64,000 bases of DNA from Erwinia billingiae Eb661 (GTDB lineage: Bacteria > Pseudomonadota > Gammaproteobacteria > Enterobacterales > Enterobacteriaceae): positions 1,984,001 through 2,048,000 of the forward strand of contig NC_014306.1 of assembly GCF_000196615.1 (NCBI RefSeq), given 5' to 3'. The notes under the pieces were generated by a model. That model was given only the letters and a program-made list of their open reading frames with translations. It made no database searches and was not told the origin of the DNA. Positions 17,264 to 24,759 of the stretch are shown here, one piece after another (the first letter of the stretch is position 1; every line of letters begins with the position of its first letter). A program made the translations under genes and the position numbers.

Positions 17264-17389
17264 ATGTTTCTTGATCGGTTGAGGGCGCTGTCTCAGTGCC
17301 AGCCGGAAGAGCAGGGGACGGTGATTAAGCTGATTGATGCGGCGATTGTGAAGCACCGGCTGGAGACGGCCGTAAGGTCGGTTGATTAG
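17264..17389 (+). pseudogene. Remnant resembling C-terminus of an XRE-type repressor
   Basis: A 41-codon frame with QCQPEEQGTVIKLIDAAIVKH resembles the helical tail that follows the helix-turn-helix in many prophage repressors (LPPEEQ...VIKLIDAL pattern). No DNA-binding part is present. It lies at the edge of the decayed mobile region, so it is treated as a fragment. Confidence 0.35.
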
Positions 17390-17410
17390 CAGAGGATCAC
17401 AACGTGATTT

Positions 17411-17975
17411 TTAGCGCGGGACTGCGGTGTCACTAGCACCTGAACCCCGCTGACCACAAGCAACTACCGAGGAGTTGATCATCCGGCTGGCTGAGGGGTG
17501 ATCGACGGATAAAAAGATCCCGGCTTGGTGAGAGGGCAGATACAGATGCCTGGCCGATTTTTTCATGATCATATGATCGGCCATCGCGCGCGACGCCCGT
17601 AGAGCTGCAACACCCGGCCACGGCTCTGTGGATCGTAACTCTCTTACCAGCCGACCACCGGCACCACAAGAAAGCGCGCGCGCCGCCAGCCACCCCTGCG
17701 CGCCTTCGTTATCTGGTAAATTACGGTGATAGAAGTCGGTGACCTGGTGTAGCAGGGCCTGGCCGTCTTCGTCCAGATCGGTGAGGATCTGACGGGCCAC
17801 AGTGGCGAAGAAGCGGGGCGCACATAGGTAGTACCGTTCAGTTGCCGCAGCCACAGGATCCCTTGTAGGAAACTCAGCCGTTCGGTATGCCGCAGCCAGT
17901 CCAGCACCGAACCGCCCGCATCGCAGCCGAAGCAGTGGTACAGGTTTTTATCCGCGCTGATGACGCGTAGGAACC
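17411..17975 (-). pseudogene. CHC2 zinc-finger DNA primase remnant
   Basis: In one minus-strand frame, SADKNLYHCFGCDAGGSVLD followed by WLRHTERLSFLQGI reproduces the second half of a CHC2 primase zinc finger and the helix after it. From about 17850 down, a different frame carries ALLHQVTDFYHRNLPDNEGA and GWLAARAL, matching the next conserved block of the same family. The first CHC2 cysteines are missing and the downstream toprim domain is absent. It is thus truncated at both ends and frameshifted. Such primases belong to phage-like and integrative elements. Confidence 0.6.
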
Positions 17976-18156
17976 ACAGCCGGAACTGCCCGCAGAGCCG
18001 GAGGTGGTGAACACGCTGAAGTGGGCCTGTAAGAAGCTCTCTGACCGTAAGCAGCGTGAGATAGCTGCGTTTATCGAACTGGTTGCCACCCCGCAGAAGC
18101 GGCCACGTAAGATCCTGCGGCGAAGCCGAAGAAGGGGAGTGCTGACTGACCGCTGA
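17971..18156 (+). pseudogene. C-terminal fragment of an unknown protein
   Basis: 61 codons without a plausible start, reading PEVVNTLKWACKKLSDRKQ then REIAAFIELVATPQKRPRK and ending at TGA 18154. The composition is protein-like. It abuts the primase remnant on the other strand. A tail of similar form (QRELLAMMEVTAKPKKRSAG) occurs at 24384-24443. The family is not recognised. Confidence 0.35.
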
Positions 18157-18160
18157 AGTA

Positions 18161-18187
18161 AAAATCCCGGCGCAAGGGCCGGGATTT
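18161..18187 (-). terminator. Terminator of the last CDI immunity gene
   Basis: A perfect 10-bp stem (AAATCCCGGC with GCCGGGATTT) is followed on the minus strand by a T run, six bases after the immunity gene stop. Confidence 0.8.
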
Positions 18188-18192
18188 ATGCT

Positions 18193-18552
18193 TTATCGCT
18201 TAGGATAATTGTAGTGTTCAGGAACCTGATAATTTTCAGGTATATCAGGCCATACTGATTTTTTTAATAAAGTATCAGTATCATCTTTAATATCCTCAAA
18301 AAAACCAGATAAACGTAATGAATAAACTCTTATATAGACCAGTGCAGCCTGAACGGCAAGTTCATCACCAGCAGATTTTGCATTTTTTAATAGCGCCGCC
18401 GAATCATTAAGCTTATGTAAATACTGATAAAAAATATCATCAACATCTGATTTCTCATCTATGAGTAATTCATCTTCGACCTCAGAAGACAAACTCGCCA
18501 TCATCTGTACATAACTATCTTTAATATCGTTGAAAAAAGTAGCCTTTTTCAT
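18193..18552 (-). CDS. CDI immunity protein, module 5 (soluble)
   Basis: 119 residues, acidic and helical, without a membrane segment (SSEVEDELLIDEKSDVDDIF). Its start overlaps the stop of the toxin fragment by four bases (ATGA), the standard cdiA/cdiI junction. It should bind and neutralise the C-terminal toxin encoded just upstream. It differs entirely from the other four immunity proteins, which are membrane proteins. The domain is not recognised. Confidence 0.75.
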   Translation of the reverse strand: MKKATFFNDIKDSYVQMMASLSSEVEDELLIDEKSDVDDIFYQYLHKLNDSAALLKNAKSAGDELAVQAALVYIRVYSLRLSGFFEDIKDDTDTLLKKSVWPDIPENYQVPEHYNYPKR

Positions 18553-19322
18553 TTTGGTAAAGTTCTCCCTTCTGCAGCGGCTTTTTTAGCTTTATCAATA
18601 TTAATACTACCATCCAGATTCAGCACTTGAACAAACTTGTTTCTTTTATCAAAGACCTCAAGATGATTTTTATGCTCACCATCCAGATAAAACTGGTCTC
18701 CCTTACGAATATTTTCACTAACATCTGATGAAGCTTTATAAACTGTTTGGCCTTGATATATTTTACTGGTTTTCTGTGAGTTGCCTTTAGCTGCCTCACC
18801 AAAGCCAGACTGTTTAAAAAATTCCCCCATATTTCCCACAGCGCCTTTATTAGGTTCATAAGGCTGTTTATTCGCCTTACCAACCACTCCGAGTGCCGCC
18901 AGCGCCTTACCACCAACGGCCGCACCCAGCCCTATCGCTTCTACTGCTTCCTTACCGTTCAGCGCGACCTTTACATAGTCCGGCATCGCCTGGTAAATCG
19001 CTCTAGCGCTGTCTTCGTTTTCTGCCAGCACAAAGCGATCAAGCTGTGCCAGGTCGTCATTGCTCAGGTCTGAGAACAGAGGCAGACGTTTCAGGCTGTT
19101 GGCAATATCAGAACCCGCAGCGGCCTCTGATAATGCGCCATTGGCACAGAATGGATTACCGGAGCAGTTTTCAGCTACCGCCTCTTCGCGGTTTTTCTTG
19201 CTGACCTCTGCGTATTTTTCGTATATATCCTGCTTGTCAGCACCGGTTTTATCCGCTTCCTCAAGCTCTTTGTGTAGATTAAACACATCTTTGGAGCTTA
19301 AGAAGTTATTCTCAACCATCAT
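18549..19322 (-). CDS. Orphan CdiA-CT toxin, module 5 (probable nuclease)
   Basis: 257 residues beginning exactly at the VENN motif (MMVENNFLSS), so it is a C-terminal toxin cassette without the CdiA delivery part. The pre-toxin region (to about 180) has a CSGNPFCANG cysteine pair, as in VENN pretoxin domains. The last 75 residues are charged and soluble, with YLDGEHKNHLEVFD (D214, H217, H220, E222), reminiscent of the Asp-His-Glu centre of colicin E3-type ribonucleases. No ribosome site precedes it, so it is probably a silent reservoir until recombined onto cdiA. Nuclease activity is inference. Confidence 0.75.
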   Translation of the reverse strand: MMVENNFLSSKDVFNLHKELEEADKTGADKQDIYEKYAEVSKKNREEAVAENCSGNPFCANGALSEAAAGSDIANSLKRLPLFSDLSNDDLAQLDRFVLAENEDSARAIYQAMPDYVKVALNGKEAVEAIGLGAAVGGKALAALGVVGKANKQPYEPNKGAVGNMGEFFKQSGFGEAAKGNSQKTSKIYQGQTVYKASSDVSENIRKGDQFYLDGEHKNHLEVFDKRNKFVQVLNLDGSINIDKAKKAAAEGRTLPK

Positions 19323-19338
19323 CCCGGCTTGCGCCGGG
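19323..19338. other. Short GC hairpin at a module junction
   Basis: CCCGGC TTGC GCCGGG lies between the module 4 immunity gene and the VENN start of module 5. There is no T run on the minus strand. It resembles the hairpins at 18161-18187 and 21916-21931. Confidence 0.5.
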
Positions 19339-19347
19339 GTTAGATCT

Positions 19348-19611
19348 TTAAGGATCTGAAGGAGGGGAGTGGTCTTTATTTGCTTTCATTTTAGCGAGTA
19401 CCCACGAACCTATACCCAGAGGTAGACCTCCTGCGACACTGATTTTAATAGCATATGTAACATCAGCAATACTAAAATCCACCTGACCAAATTGGTAATA
19501 AGCAACGATACCAACACATAATCGTATAAGTAATACCGTCAAAAATAATGATGTCATAGTGCCAGCTGTAAGAACGAATAATAGATAAATGCTAATGGTT
19601 GTAGATTTCAT
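19348..19611 (-). CDS. CDI immunity protein, module 4 (two-helix membrane)
   Basis: 87 residues with two hydrophobic segments (about 8-38 and 52-70) and a basic end (GIGSWVLAKMKANK). It matches the layout of the immunity proteins at 20284, 21941 and 24499. It overlaps its toxin gene by ATGA. An inner-membrane location fits protection against a membrane-active toxin. Confidence 0.72.
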   Translation of the reverse strand: MKSTTISIYLLFVLTAGTMTSLFLTVLLIRLCVGIVAYYQFGQVDFSIADVTYAIKISVAGGLPLGIGSWVLAKMKANKDHSPPSDP

Positions 19612-20204
19612 TTCTTACTCCCATTTTTATCTAATTTATCTTGGAGTGTGCTACCGGTGACTTCAGAACTGATTGCACCAAAGCCTGTGCAGATAATTTC
19701 AGCAACAGATCCTGAGACAATCGGCTGTACTTTATCAACAATGACTTTACCCGTTCCCGCACCTACCGCCGTACCAAAACTGGCACCAACCACAGATGGA
19801 GGCACATCATTCCCCTGCAACTTAGCCCTCACATAGGCTCCGCCAATACTTGCTGCTTCAGTAAACCAGAACCCTTTACCCTGGGTTAGTCCGCTGATAC
19901 CTGTAGCGATAAGTGCATCCGTGGCACTGAAAGGGCCACCACTATTCAATTGATTAAAAATATTTACCAAACCACCAATTGCGCTAGCAGCAATAACACT
20001 TCTCGCTGTTGCTGTAGCGGGCAGAAGAACGGGTGCCACAACTGTGGTCATGCCTGCCCCCCACGCCGTTAATAAGCCGGTTGCCGCATTCTGTCCGGCA
20101 GGTAATTCACCCTTTACCAGCTTGTCAGAAGCATACTTAATTTTCTCTGATGTTGCCGGATTTAGCACTTTGCCAGTTTCATCAGTGAAATTAGTATTAT
20201 TCAC
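19608..20204 (-). CDS. Orphan CdiA-CT toxin, module 4 (Gly/Ala-rich membrane type)
   Basis: 198 residues from a GTG at 20204; the frame is open to about 20236 and begins just beyond where VENN would be (ALGSLVNNTNF). The body is Gly/Ala-rich and hydrophobic (GLLTAWGAGMTTVVAPVLLP, ATDALIATGISGLTQGKGFW) and closely parallels module 2. The C-terminus is variable (SSEVTGSTLQDKLDKNGSKK). No delivery domain or good ribosome site is present, so it is a stored cassette. The toxin is probably membrane-acting, judged from the paired membrane immunity protein. Confidence 0.72.
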   Translation of the reverse strand: MNNTNFTDETGKVLNPATSEKIKYASDKLVKGELPAGQNAATGLLTAWGAGMTTVVAPVLLPATATARSVIAASAIGGLVNIFNQLNSGGPFSATDALIATGISGLTQGKGFWFTEAASIGGAYVRAKLQGNDVPPSVVGASFGTAVGAGTGKVIVDKVQPIVSGSVAEIICTGFGAISSEVTGSTLQDKLDKNGSKK

Positions 20205-20220
20205 CAGCGATCCTAAGGCT

Positions 20221-20259
20221 GAAAATTATTCTGGAAGCCGGTGCTGAAGCCTTCCAGAA
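20221..20259 (-). terminator. Terminator downstream of module 3 immunity gene
   Basis: A 9-bp perfect stem (TTCTGGAAG with CTTCCAGAA) is followed on the minus strand by TAATTTTC. Confidence 0.6.
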
Positions 20260-20283
20260 CACTCAGCCAGTTATTCTCAACAA

Positions 20284-20535
20284 CTATTTATCTTTCTTAT
20301 AGTACTGATAATAAATCCACCAACAACCTATCGCCCCAATTACTCCTCCACCGATACTTCCTTTAAAAATCTTCACATAATCGATAGAAGATAAATCCAA
20401 AGGTAGCCCATGAGAAAAAAAGAAAAACAGCCTTATTAAAATCTGAATAGTTATCGCTGAAATAAATACCCCTCCAGGCAGAGATATCATTAAATAAATA
20501 AAAATAAAAAACCATTTTAAGGACGAAACTTTCAT
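20284..20535 (-). CDS. CDI immunity protein, module 3 (two-helix membrane)
   Basis: 83 residues, two strongly hydrophobic segments (about 6-40 and 58-73) and a lysine-rich end (WWIYYQYYKKDK). It overlaps the module 3 toxin gene by ATGA. It is of the same length and topology as the other membrane immunity proteins of this locus but divergent in sequence, as expected for specific toxin partners. Confidence 0.72.
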   Translation of the reverse strand: MKVSSLKWFFIFIYLMISLPGGVFISAITIQILIRLFFFFSHGLPLDLSSIDYVKIFKGSIGGGVIGAIGCWWIYYQYYKKDK

Positions 20536-21734
20536 TTCTTACCCTCCATTTCTTTCCCTGTCTGATCATTACCATATTCTGTTGTTACAGAACCGGCAAT
20601 GTTCCCTGCAACACCAGGTAACGAGTTTATCGGTAAAGGTTTAGATATCCCAATTCCAACATCAGTCCAAATCCAGTCTTTCCATGGCTTCATTGGATTT
20701 AAAACCTTATCAAGTGGCAACTCAACCAGTTTACCGACACCGTAGCCAAGACCTGAAACTGCTCCACTAATAGCTCCACCTTTAAGTGGATCATCTCCTT
20801 TCAGATAACTGGATGTGGCTCCGCTGGTCGCATTTACGCCCATTGTGCCCCAGAGCCCGGTTCCGGCCGTAAATGCCCCTGTCCAGTAACCCAGAATCAC
20901 ATCATTTGGATTCACTTCACCATTTACCAGTAAACCCACTCCTGCGTTCGCTCCAGCACCAATCAGGCTGGTCGTTGCTGCGGCTCCCGGCAACAATGGC
21001 CAGGCGATAACGCTGCCCACCGCTGCCATCGCTGTTTCACAGGATATCGGTGTCCCGCCGCTACAGGCCTCTTTAATGGCCGCCTGGGTTCCCGATTCAT
21101 AATTCGCGGTGGTTCCGGGTTTCTGCTTATTTGCCGCTGCCAGAATACTTCCTAACGCATTATTCTCCACCGTCGTCTTGCCCGACTGGGCCGCAGATAC
21201 AGCATCCGCACTGCTGTCTCCGATCAACCCGCCTGAAAGGCCTGCGGCCAGCGTAGCCAGCGCGCTTACCTTCTGCCTTTCCGATTCCGTCAGCTCGCTG
21301 GCCGGCTTGCCATAATAGGCCTGCGAGATCATCCCCGTAGCTTCTCCGATCGCTGCACCTGCCGCTCCCACTGCTGCATTCTCGCCCTTTGCCAGCGCCA
21401 GCGCCGCATTGATTGCCGCGTGCGCCATTAGGTTAGCAGCCTGATTGTCTTCTCCAACTGTGTTTTTAACCACAGTTGCCAGATAAGGCGCTGAAGCCCC
21501 GGCCAGTGCTTTAGTTATGTCTCCGCCCGCCAGCCCCTTTACCGCCGCTGTTGCCGCCTGGATAGCCTGCTGAGCTTTACCGCCGGTGCCGAACCCGCTT
21601 TCGGTAAACGCCTTTTTATAGAAGTTCTGGTACGCCTGGCCGCTGATATCGTCTGCCGTTGGCTCTTTGCCCGGATTGGCTTTGCGCCAGTCTGACTCTG
21701 CCGTGTTCAGCTGCTCCGGCGAGACGTCCTTCAT
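20532..21734 (-). CDS. Orphan CdiA-CT fragment with toxin, module 3
   Basis: 400 residues from the first ATG; CdiA similarity starts earlier, at an in-frame stop near 21881. It contains the segment DWRKANPGKEPTADDISGQA found in the main CdiA, the pretoxin region, an intact VENN (TTVENNALGS), and a Gly-rich C-terminal toxin (GAGANAGVGLLVNGEVNPND, SYLKGDDPLKGGAISG). It has no secretion domain. It parallels the main CdiA C-terminus more closely than module 2 does. It is probably a remnant of displaced CdiA ends kept with its immunity gene. Confidence 0.75.
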   Translation of the reverse strand: MKDVSPEQLNTAESDWRKANPGKEPTADDISGQAYQNFYKKAFTESGFGTGGKAQQAIQAATAAVKGLAGGDITKALAGASAPYLATVVKNTVGEDNQAANLMAHAAINAALALAKGENAAVGAAGAAIGEATGMISQAYYGKPASELTESERQKVSALATLAAGLSGGLIGDSSADAVSAAQSGKTTVENNALGSILAAANKQKPGTTANYESGTQAAIKEACSGGTPISCETAMAAVGSVIAWPLLPGAAATTSLIGAGANAGVGLLVNGEVNPNDVILGYWTGAFTAGTGLWGTMGVNATSGATSSYLKGDDPLKGGAISGAVSGLGYGVGKLVELPLDKVLNPMKPWKDWIWTDVGIGISKPLPINSLPGVAGNIAGSVTTEYGNDQTGKEMEGKK

Positions 21735-21915
21735 CTTGTCTTTCGCTGCTTTTGTGGCTTCAATCTGCCCCTGCGTCCTGGCAATATCACCTACCTGATT
21801 GCCAATCTGGCCAATCAGCTGCGCCTCTTTAAGCCGGTTCTGCTCTTTCTCTTTATCAAATATCGGATTGCCAATTTTACCTATCAGCTGAGGACTGATT
21901 GACGGGTAAGCTAAC

Positions 21916-21931
21916 CCCGGTCTGTGCCGGG
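21916..21931. other. Short GC hairpin at a module junction
   Basis: CCCGG TCTGTG CCGGG lies between the module 2 immunity gene and the module 3 fragment. It has no T run and is of the same form as the junction hairpins at 18161 and 19323. Confidence 0.45.
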
Positions 21932-21940
21932 ATTGGCTCT

Positions 21941-22201
21941 TTATTGCTTTGAGGATGGCTCTTCTTTTTGTTTCATCCTGGATAAAATCCAGATACCTAC
22001 TCCAGTGGGGATTCCCACCAAGATACCTCTTTTAATTGAAAAAAGAACATCCTCATGCCAGCCAAAAATGAAATTTCCATTTTTAAAATAAACCAAAATT
22101 GCAGCACATAAGCAGCCTGACAAAAAAGCAAGAATCATGGTAACGATAAAAATTATTATTAAAATAAAAAGGGATTTTAAGCCGTAAGTATTAGTTGTCA
22201 T
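21941..22201 (-). CDS. CDI immunity protein, module 2 (two-helix membrane)
   Basis: 86 residues with two hydrophobic segments (about 10-38 and 58-73) and a basic tail after GVGIWILSRMKQKEE. It is a clear relative of the immunity proteins of modules 1 and 4 (shared GxGxWxL/K ending). ATGA overlap with its toxin gene. Confidence 0.75.
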   Translation of the reverse strand: MTTNTYGLKSLFILIIIFIVTMILAFLSGCLCAAILVYFKNGNFIFGWHEDVLFSIKRGILVGIPTGVGIWILSRMKQKEEPSSKQ

Positions 22202-24369
22202 TTATTGTTTCCCGCATTCTTTAGCTTATCTTCAACTTTACTTCCCGTAGCTTCGCTAATTACAGAACCGCCAATAGTTCCAGCAATACCAGCTGTTTTA
22301 TCTGAGACAATTGGGAAATATTTATTACCAACTTCTACAGCTTTACCTCCACCAGCACCAATTACAGTACCAATAACTGCACCAGCAACAACCGGAAGTG
22401 TATCTTTCCCCTGCAATTTAGCGCCAGCATAAGCCCCGGTGATACTGGCCGCTTCAGTAAACCAGAATCCTTTACCCTGCGTTAATGCACTGACACCAGT
22501 AGCAATAAGTGCATCCGTTGCGCTGAAAGGGTCGCCACTGTTCAACTGGTTAAACACGTTTGCTGAACCGCCTATTGCTCCCGCAGCAATGACACTTCCC
22601 GCCGTTGCGGTAGCTGGTAGCAGAACAGGAGCCACAACGGTTGTCATCCCCGCGCCCCAGGCAGTTAACAGTCCGGTGGCCGGATTCTGGTTTGCTGGTA
22701 AATCACCTTTGGCGTTCTTACTCAGCGCCGCATCGATTTCTTCCGTTGTTGCGCCAGCCTCGATCATTGAGGATCCCAGCGATGCCGCTGCTTGACCGTA
22801 GCTGCCCAGTCCGCCAAGATTGTTTTTATTGGACGAGTTCTTCCCGGCTTGCGCTCCGGCCACCGCATCTGCCGTGCTGTCACCGACAATCCCGCCTGCC
22901 AGGCCCGCCGCCAGCGTGGCCAGTGCGCTGATGTTTTGCTTCTGGTCCTCGCTTAACTGTTCACGCGGTACACCCGGATACAGCTGCTGCGCGATAAACT
23001 CACCGGTGGTTGCCCCTGCGGCTCCGGCCAGTGCGCTGTTGCCGTTTATCTGCGCCACCACCGCACCCAGTACCGCATGAGCCATCAGATTGGCTTGTGT
23101 GTTCACCACATCCTTACCGTCAGGGCCTTTTGTGGTGGTCAGGTTATGAATTTGCTCAGCGAGGTAAGGCGCCGCCGCGCCGCTGACGGCCTGAGCGATA
23201 TTCCCGCCCGCCAGGCCCTGTATCGCAGCGGTGGCCGCCTGGATACCCTGCTGGATGGCGCTGCCTGTTCCCCATTGCTGTTGGGCCGTTTTATAGCCGG
23301 AGGTTTCCGTCAGGGCTTTATTCCAGGCTGCACGTTCTTCCTTCGTGGCATTCTCACCCGGTTCTTTAACGCCTTTCGCAGCCAGCTCTGCCTTACCGGC
23401 TTTTGTGGCTTCTATCTGCCCCTGCGTCCTGGCAATATCACCTACCTGATTGCCAATCTGGCCAATCAGCTGCGCTTCCTTCAGCCGGTTCTGCTCTTTC
23501 TCTTTATCGAAGATTTGTCCCAGGCCCGGATTGGCGTTCTCCACGTCGCGGCTCAAGGCGGCCACGTCCTGTTTCTGCGCGTGCTGGTCGCGAATCACAA
23601 TCGTGCCATCCGATACCGCTGCTTTGGTGGTGCTGTCCGCGCTGCCCGAACCGTTAACCCCGGTCAGCAGGCCGTTGGCCATGTTCCCGGCAAACTGGTT
23701 GCCGATGCTGCCGCCGGTGCTGATGCCCACGCTCTGGTGCTGAACCTTATATTCAGCCTCGTTTTTTATGTCGCTCCAGCCCAGCGTGCCGGTATCCAGC
23801 CTGTTTTTATCCGCATCCGCCGTCGAACCAATAACCGCACCGTTCAGCTGCGTATGTTCACCCACCGTGATATCGAAGCCGCCTTTACCCGCCAGCAATC
23901 CGGTCTGCTCCTGCACCGACTGATAGTCGCTGTGCATCTTATCCTTGCTCATGTTGATGCTGGCCGAGCCGGACATCGAGCCAAAGTTAAAGCTGGCACC
24001 CGCGCTGGTATTTTTCTGCTGCGCGTCGTAGGTCGCGCTGTCCTGTTCACTGGTCAGCGTCAGGTTGCGACCGACATCCGCTTTAATGGATTCGCCGCTG
24101 ACCTGCGCGCCGGTGAGGGTGGTATCGCGTCCGCTGACCAGCGTCACGCGATTACCGGCCGTAACCTGCGTTTCATTGTGGACAAGGCTGTCGCTGTTCT
24201 CATGCCCGCTGCCTTTGTTGATGCTCGCAGAGACGTTGATGCCCCAGCCGCCAGAACCCGCACCGATGCCCACGCCCACCGAGCCGCCGCTGGACGAGTT
24301 GGTGCCGCGTGAGCGTTCGGTGTCCTGGCTGGAGGTCAGGTTGATGTCGCGGCTGGCGTTCAGCAGCAC
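22198..24369 (-). CDS. Large orphan CdiA fragment with toxin, module 2
   Basis: 723 residues beginning inside a filamentous-hemagglutinin repeat (LLNASRDINLTSSQDTERSR) and running through the conserved CdiA region, pretoxin and C-terminal toxin. It lacks signal peptide, TPS domain and most of the filament. Residues 1 to about 325 nearly duplicate the main CdiA; after IEATKAGK it diverges, with a different pretoxin part and SNKNNLGG in place of VENN. The toxin part is nearly the same as module 4 over GLLTAWGAGMTTVVAPVLLP but differs at the end. It begins abruptly at a recombination junction (24381/24382). Confidence 0.8.
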   Translation of the reverse strand: MLLNASRDINLTSSQDTERSRGTNSSSGGSVGVGIGAGSGGWGINVSASINKGSGHENSDSLVHNETQVTAGNRVTLVSGRDTTLTGAQVSGESIKADVGRNLTLTSEQDSATYDAQQKNTSAGASFNFGSMSGSASINMSKDKMHSDYQSVQEQTGLLAGKGGFDITVGEHTQLNGAVIGSTADADKNRLDTGTLGWSDIKNEAEYKVQHQSVGISTGGSIGNQFAGNMANGLLTGVNGSGSADSTTKAAVSDGTIVIRDQHAQKQDVAALSRDVENANPGLGQIFDKEKEQNRLKEAQLIGQIGNQVGDIARTQGQIEATKAGKAELAAKGVKEPGENATKEERAAWNKALTETSGYKTAQQQWGTGSAIQQGIQAATAAIQGLAGGNIAQAVSGAAAPYLAEQIHNLTTTKGPDGKDVVNTQANLMAHAVLGAVVAQINGNSALAGAAGATTGEFIAQQLYPGVPREQLSEDQKQNISALATLAAGLAGGIVGDSTADAVAGAQAGKNSSNKNNLGGLGSYGQAAASLGSSMIEAGATTEEIDAALSKNAKGDLPANQNPATGLLTAWGAGMTTVVAPVLLPATATAGSVIAAGAIGGSANVFNQLNSGDPFSATDALIATGVSALTQGKGFWFTEAASITGAYAGAKLQGKDTLPVVAGAVIGTVIGAGGGKAVEVGNKYFPIVSDKTAGIAGTIGGSVISEATGSKVEDKLKNAGNNK

Positions 24370-24381
24370 GTCATTGCCCGC
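23400..24381. repeat. ~1-kb direct repeat, copy in orphan module 2
   Basis: Nearly identical to 26153-27136 within cdiA, both read on the minus strand. Identity ends sharply at 24381 (27136 in cdiA), where unrelated DNA starts. On the other side the copies diverge at the IEATKA codons. It is a likely substrate for homologous exchange between the orphan cassette and cdiA. Confidence 0.85.
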
Positions 24382-24383
24382 CC

Positions 24384-24443
24384 AACGCGAGCTGTTGGCG
24401 ATGATGGAAGTGACGGCAAAGCCGAAGAAGCGCAGCGCTGGCT
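24384..24443 (+). pseudogene. Short plus-strand C-terminal gene remnant
   Basis: Immediately after the repeat junction the plus strand reads QRELLAMMEVTAKPKKRSAG then stop. It is unlike CdiA and is probably the tail of a lost gene. It resembles the fragment ending at 18156. Confidence 0.3.
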
Positions 24444-24460
24444 GACGCCAGACGACAGAT

Positions 24461-24489
24461 AAACAAATCCCAGCCGCTGAGGGCTGGGA
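24461..24489 (-). terminator. Terminator of cdiA-cdiI
   Basis: An 8-bp stem (TCCCAGCC with GGCTGGGA) is followed on the minus strand by TTTGTTT, ten bases after the immunity gene stop. It ends the functional cdiBCAI transcript and separates it from the orphan modules. Confidence 0.75.
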
Positions 24490-24498
24490 ACTTATCTT

Positions 24499-24759
24499 TT
24501 ATTCAGGTGAAGCATTCCGCTGTTTTCTTCCCTTAAACCAGATTTTTACCCAGATCCCGACACCCAGAATAAGTCCGCCGACATATCCAGACTTAAAAAA
24601 AGATAAAAAAACATCACTCCAACTGAATGGAAAAAAACCTTTTTCAAAATAGGTAATAGAGGATCCAAGTAGCACTGATATAATATCGAAAAATAAAAAT
24701 AGCATCAGACACATGAATATTAATTTGATTAATAAGAAAAAGTTACTTTTTATTGTCAT
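24499..24759 (-). CDS. cdiI: CDI immunity protein, module 1 (cognate, two-helix membrane)
   Basis: 86 residues from ATG 24759, which has AAGGA at good spacing; a longer start at 24774 is possible. Two hydrophobic segments (about 8-35 and 52-72) and a basic ending (GVGIWVKIWFKGRKQR). It overlaps the last 17 bases of cdiA. It should protect the producer from the toxin at the CdiA C-terminus, acting in the inner membrane. Confidence 0.82.
   Translation of the reverse strand: MTIKSNFFLLIKLIFMCLMLFLFFDIISVLLGSSITYFEKGFFPFSWSDVFLSFFKSGYVGGLILGVGIWVKIWFKGRKQRNASPE

Noticed and set aside
17411..17907. Overlapping minus-strand frames read as separate intact genes
   Set aside because: Conserved primase blocks are split between frames, so this is one broken gene rather than several.
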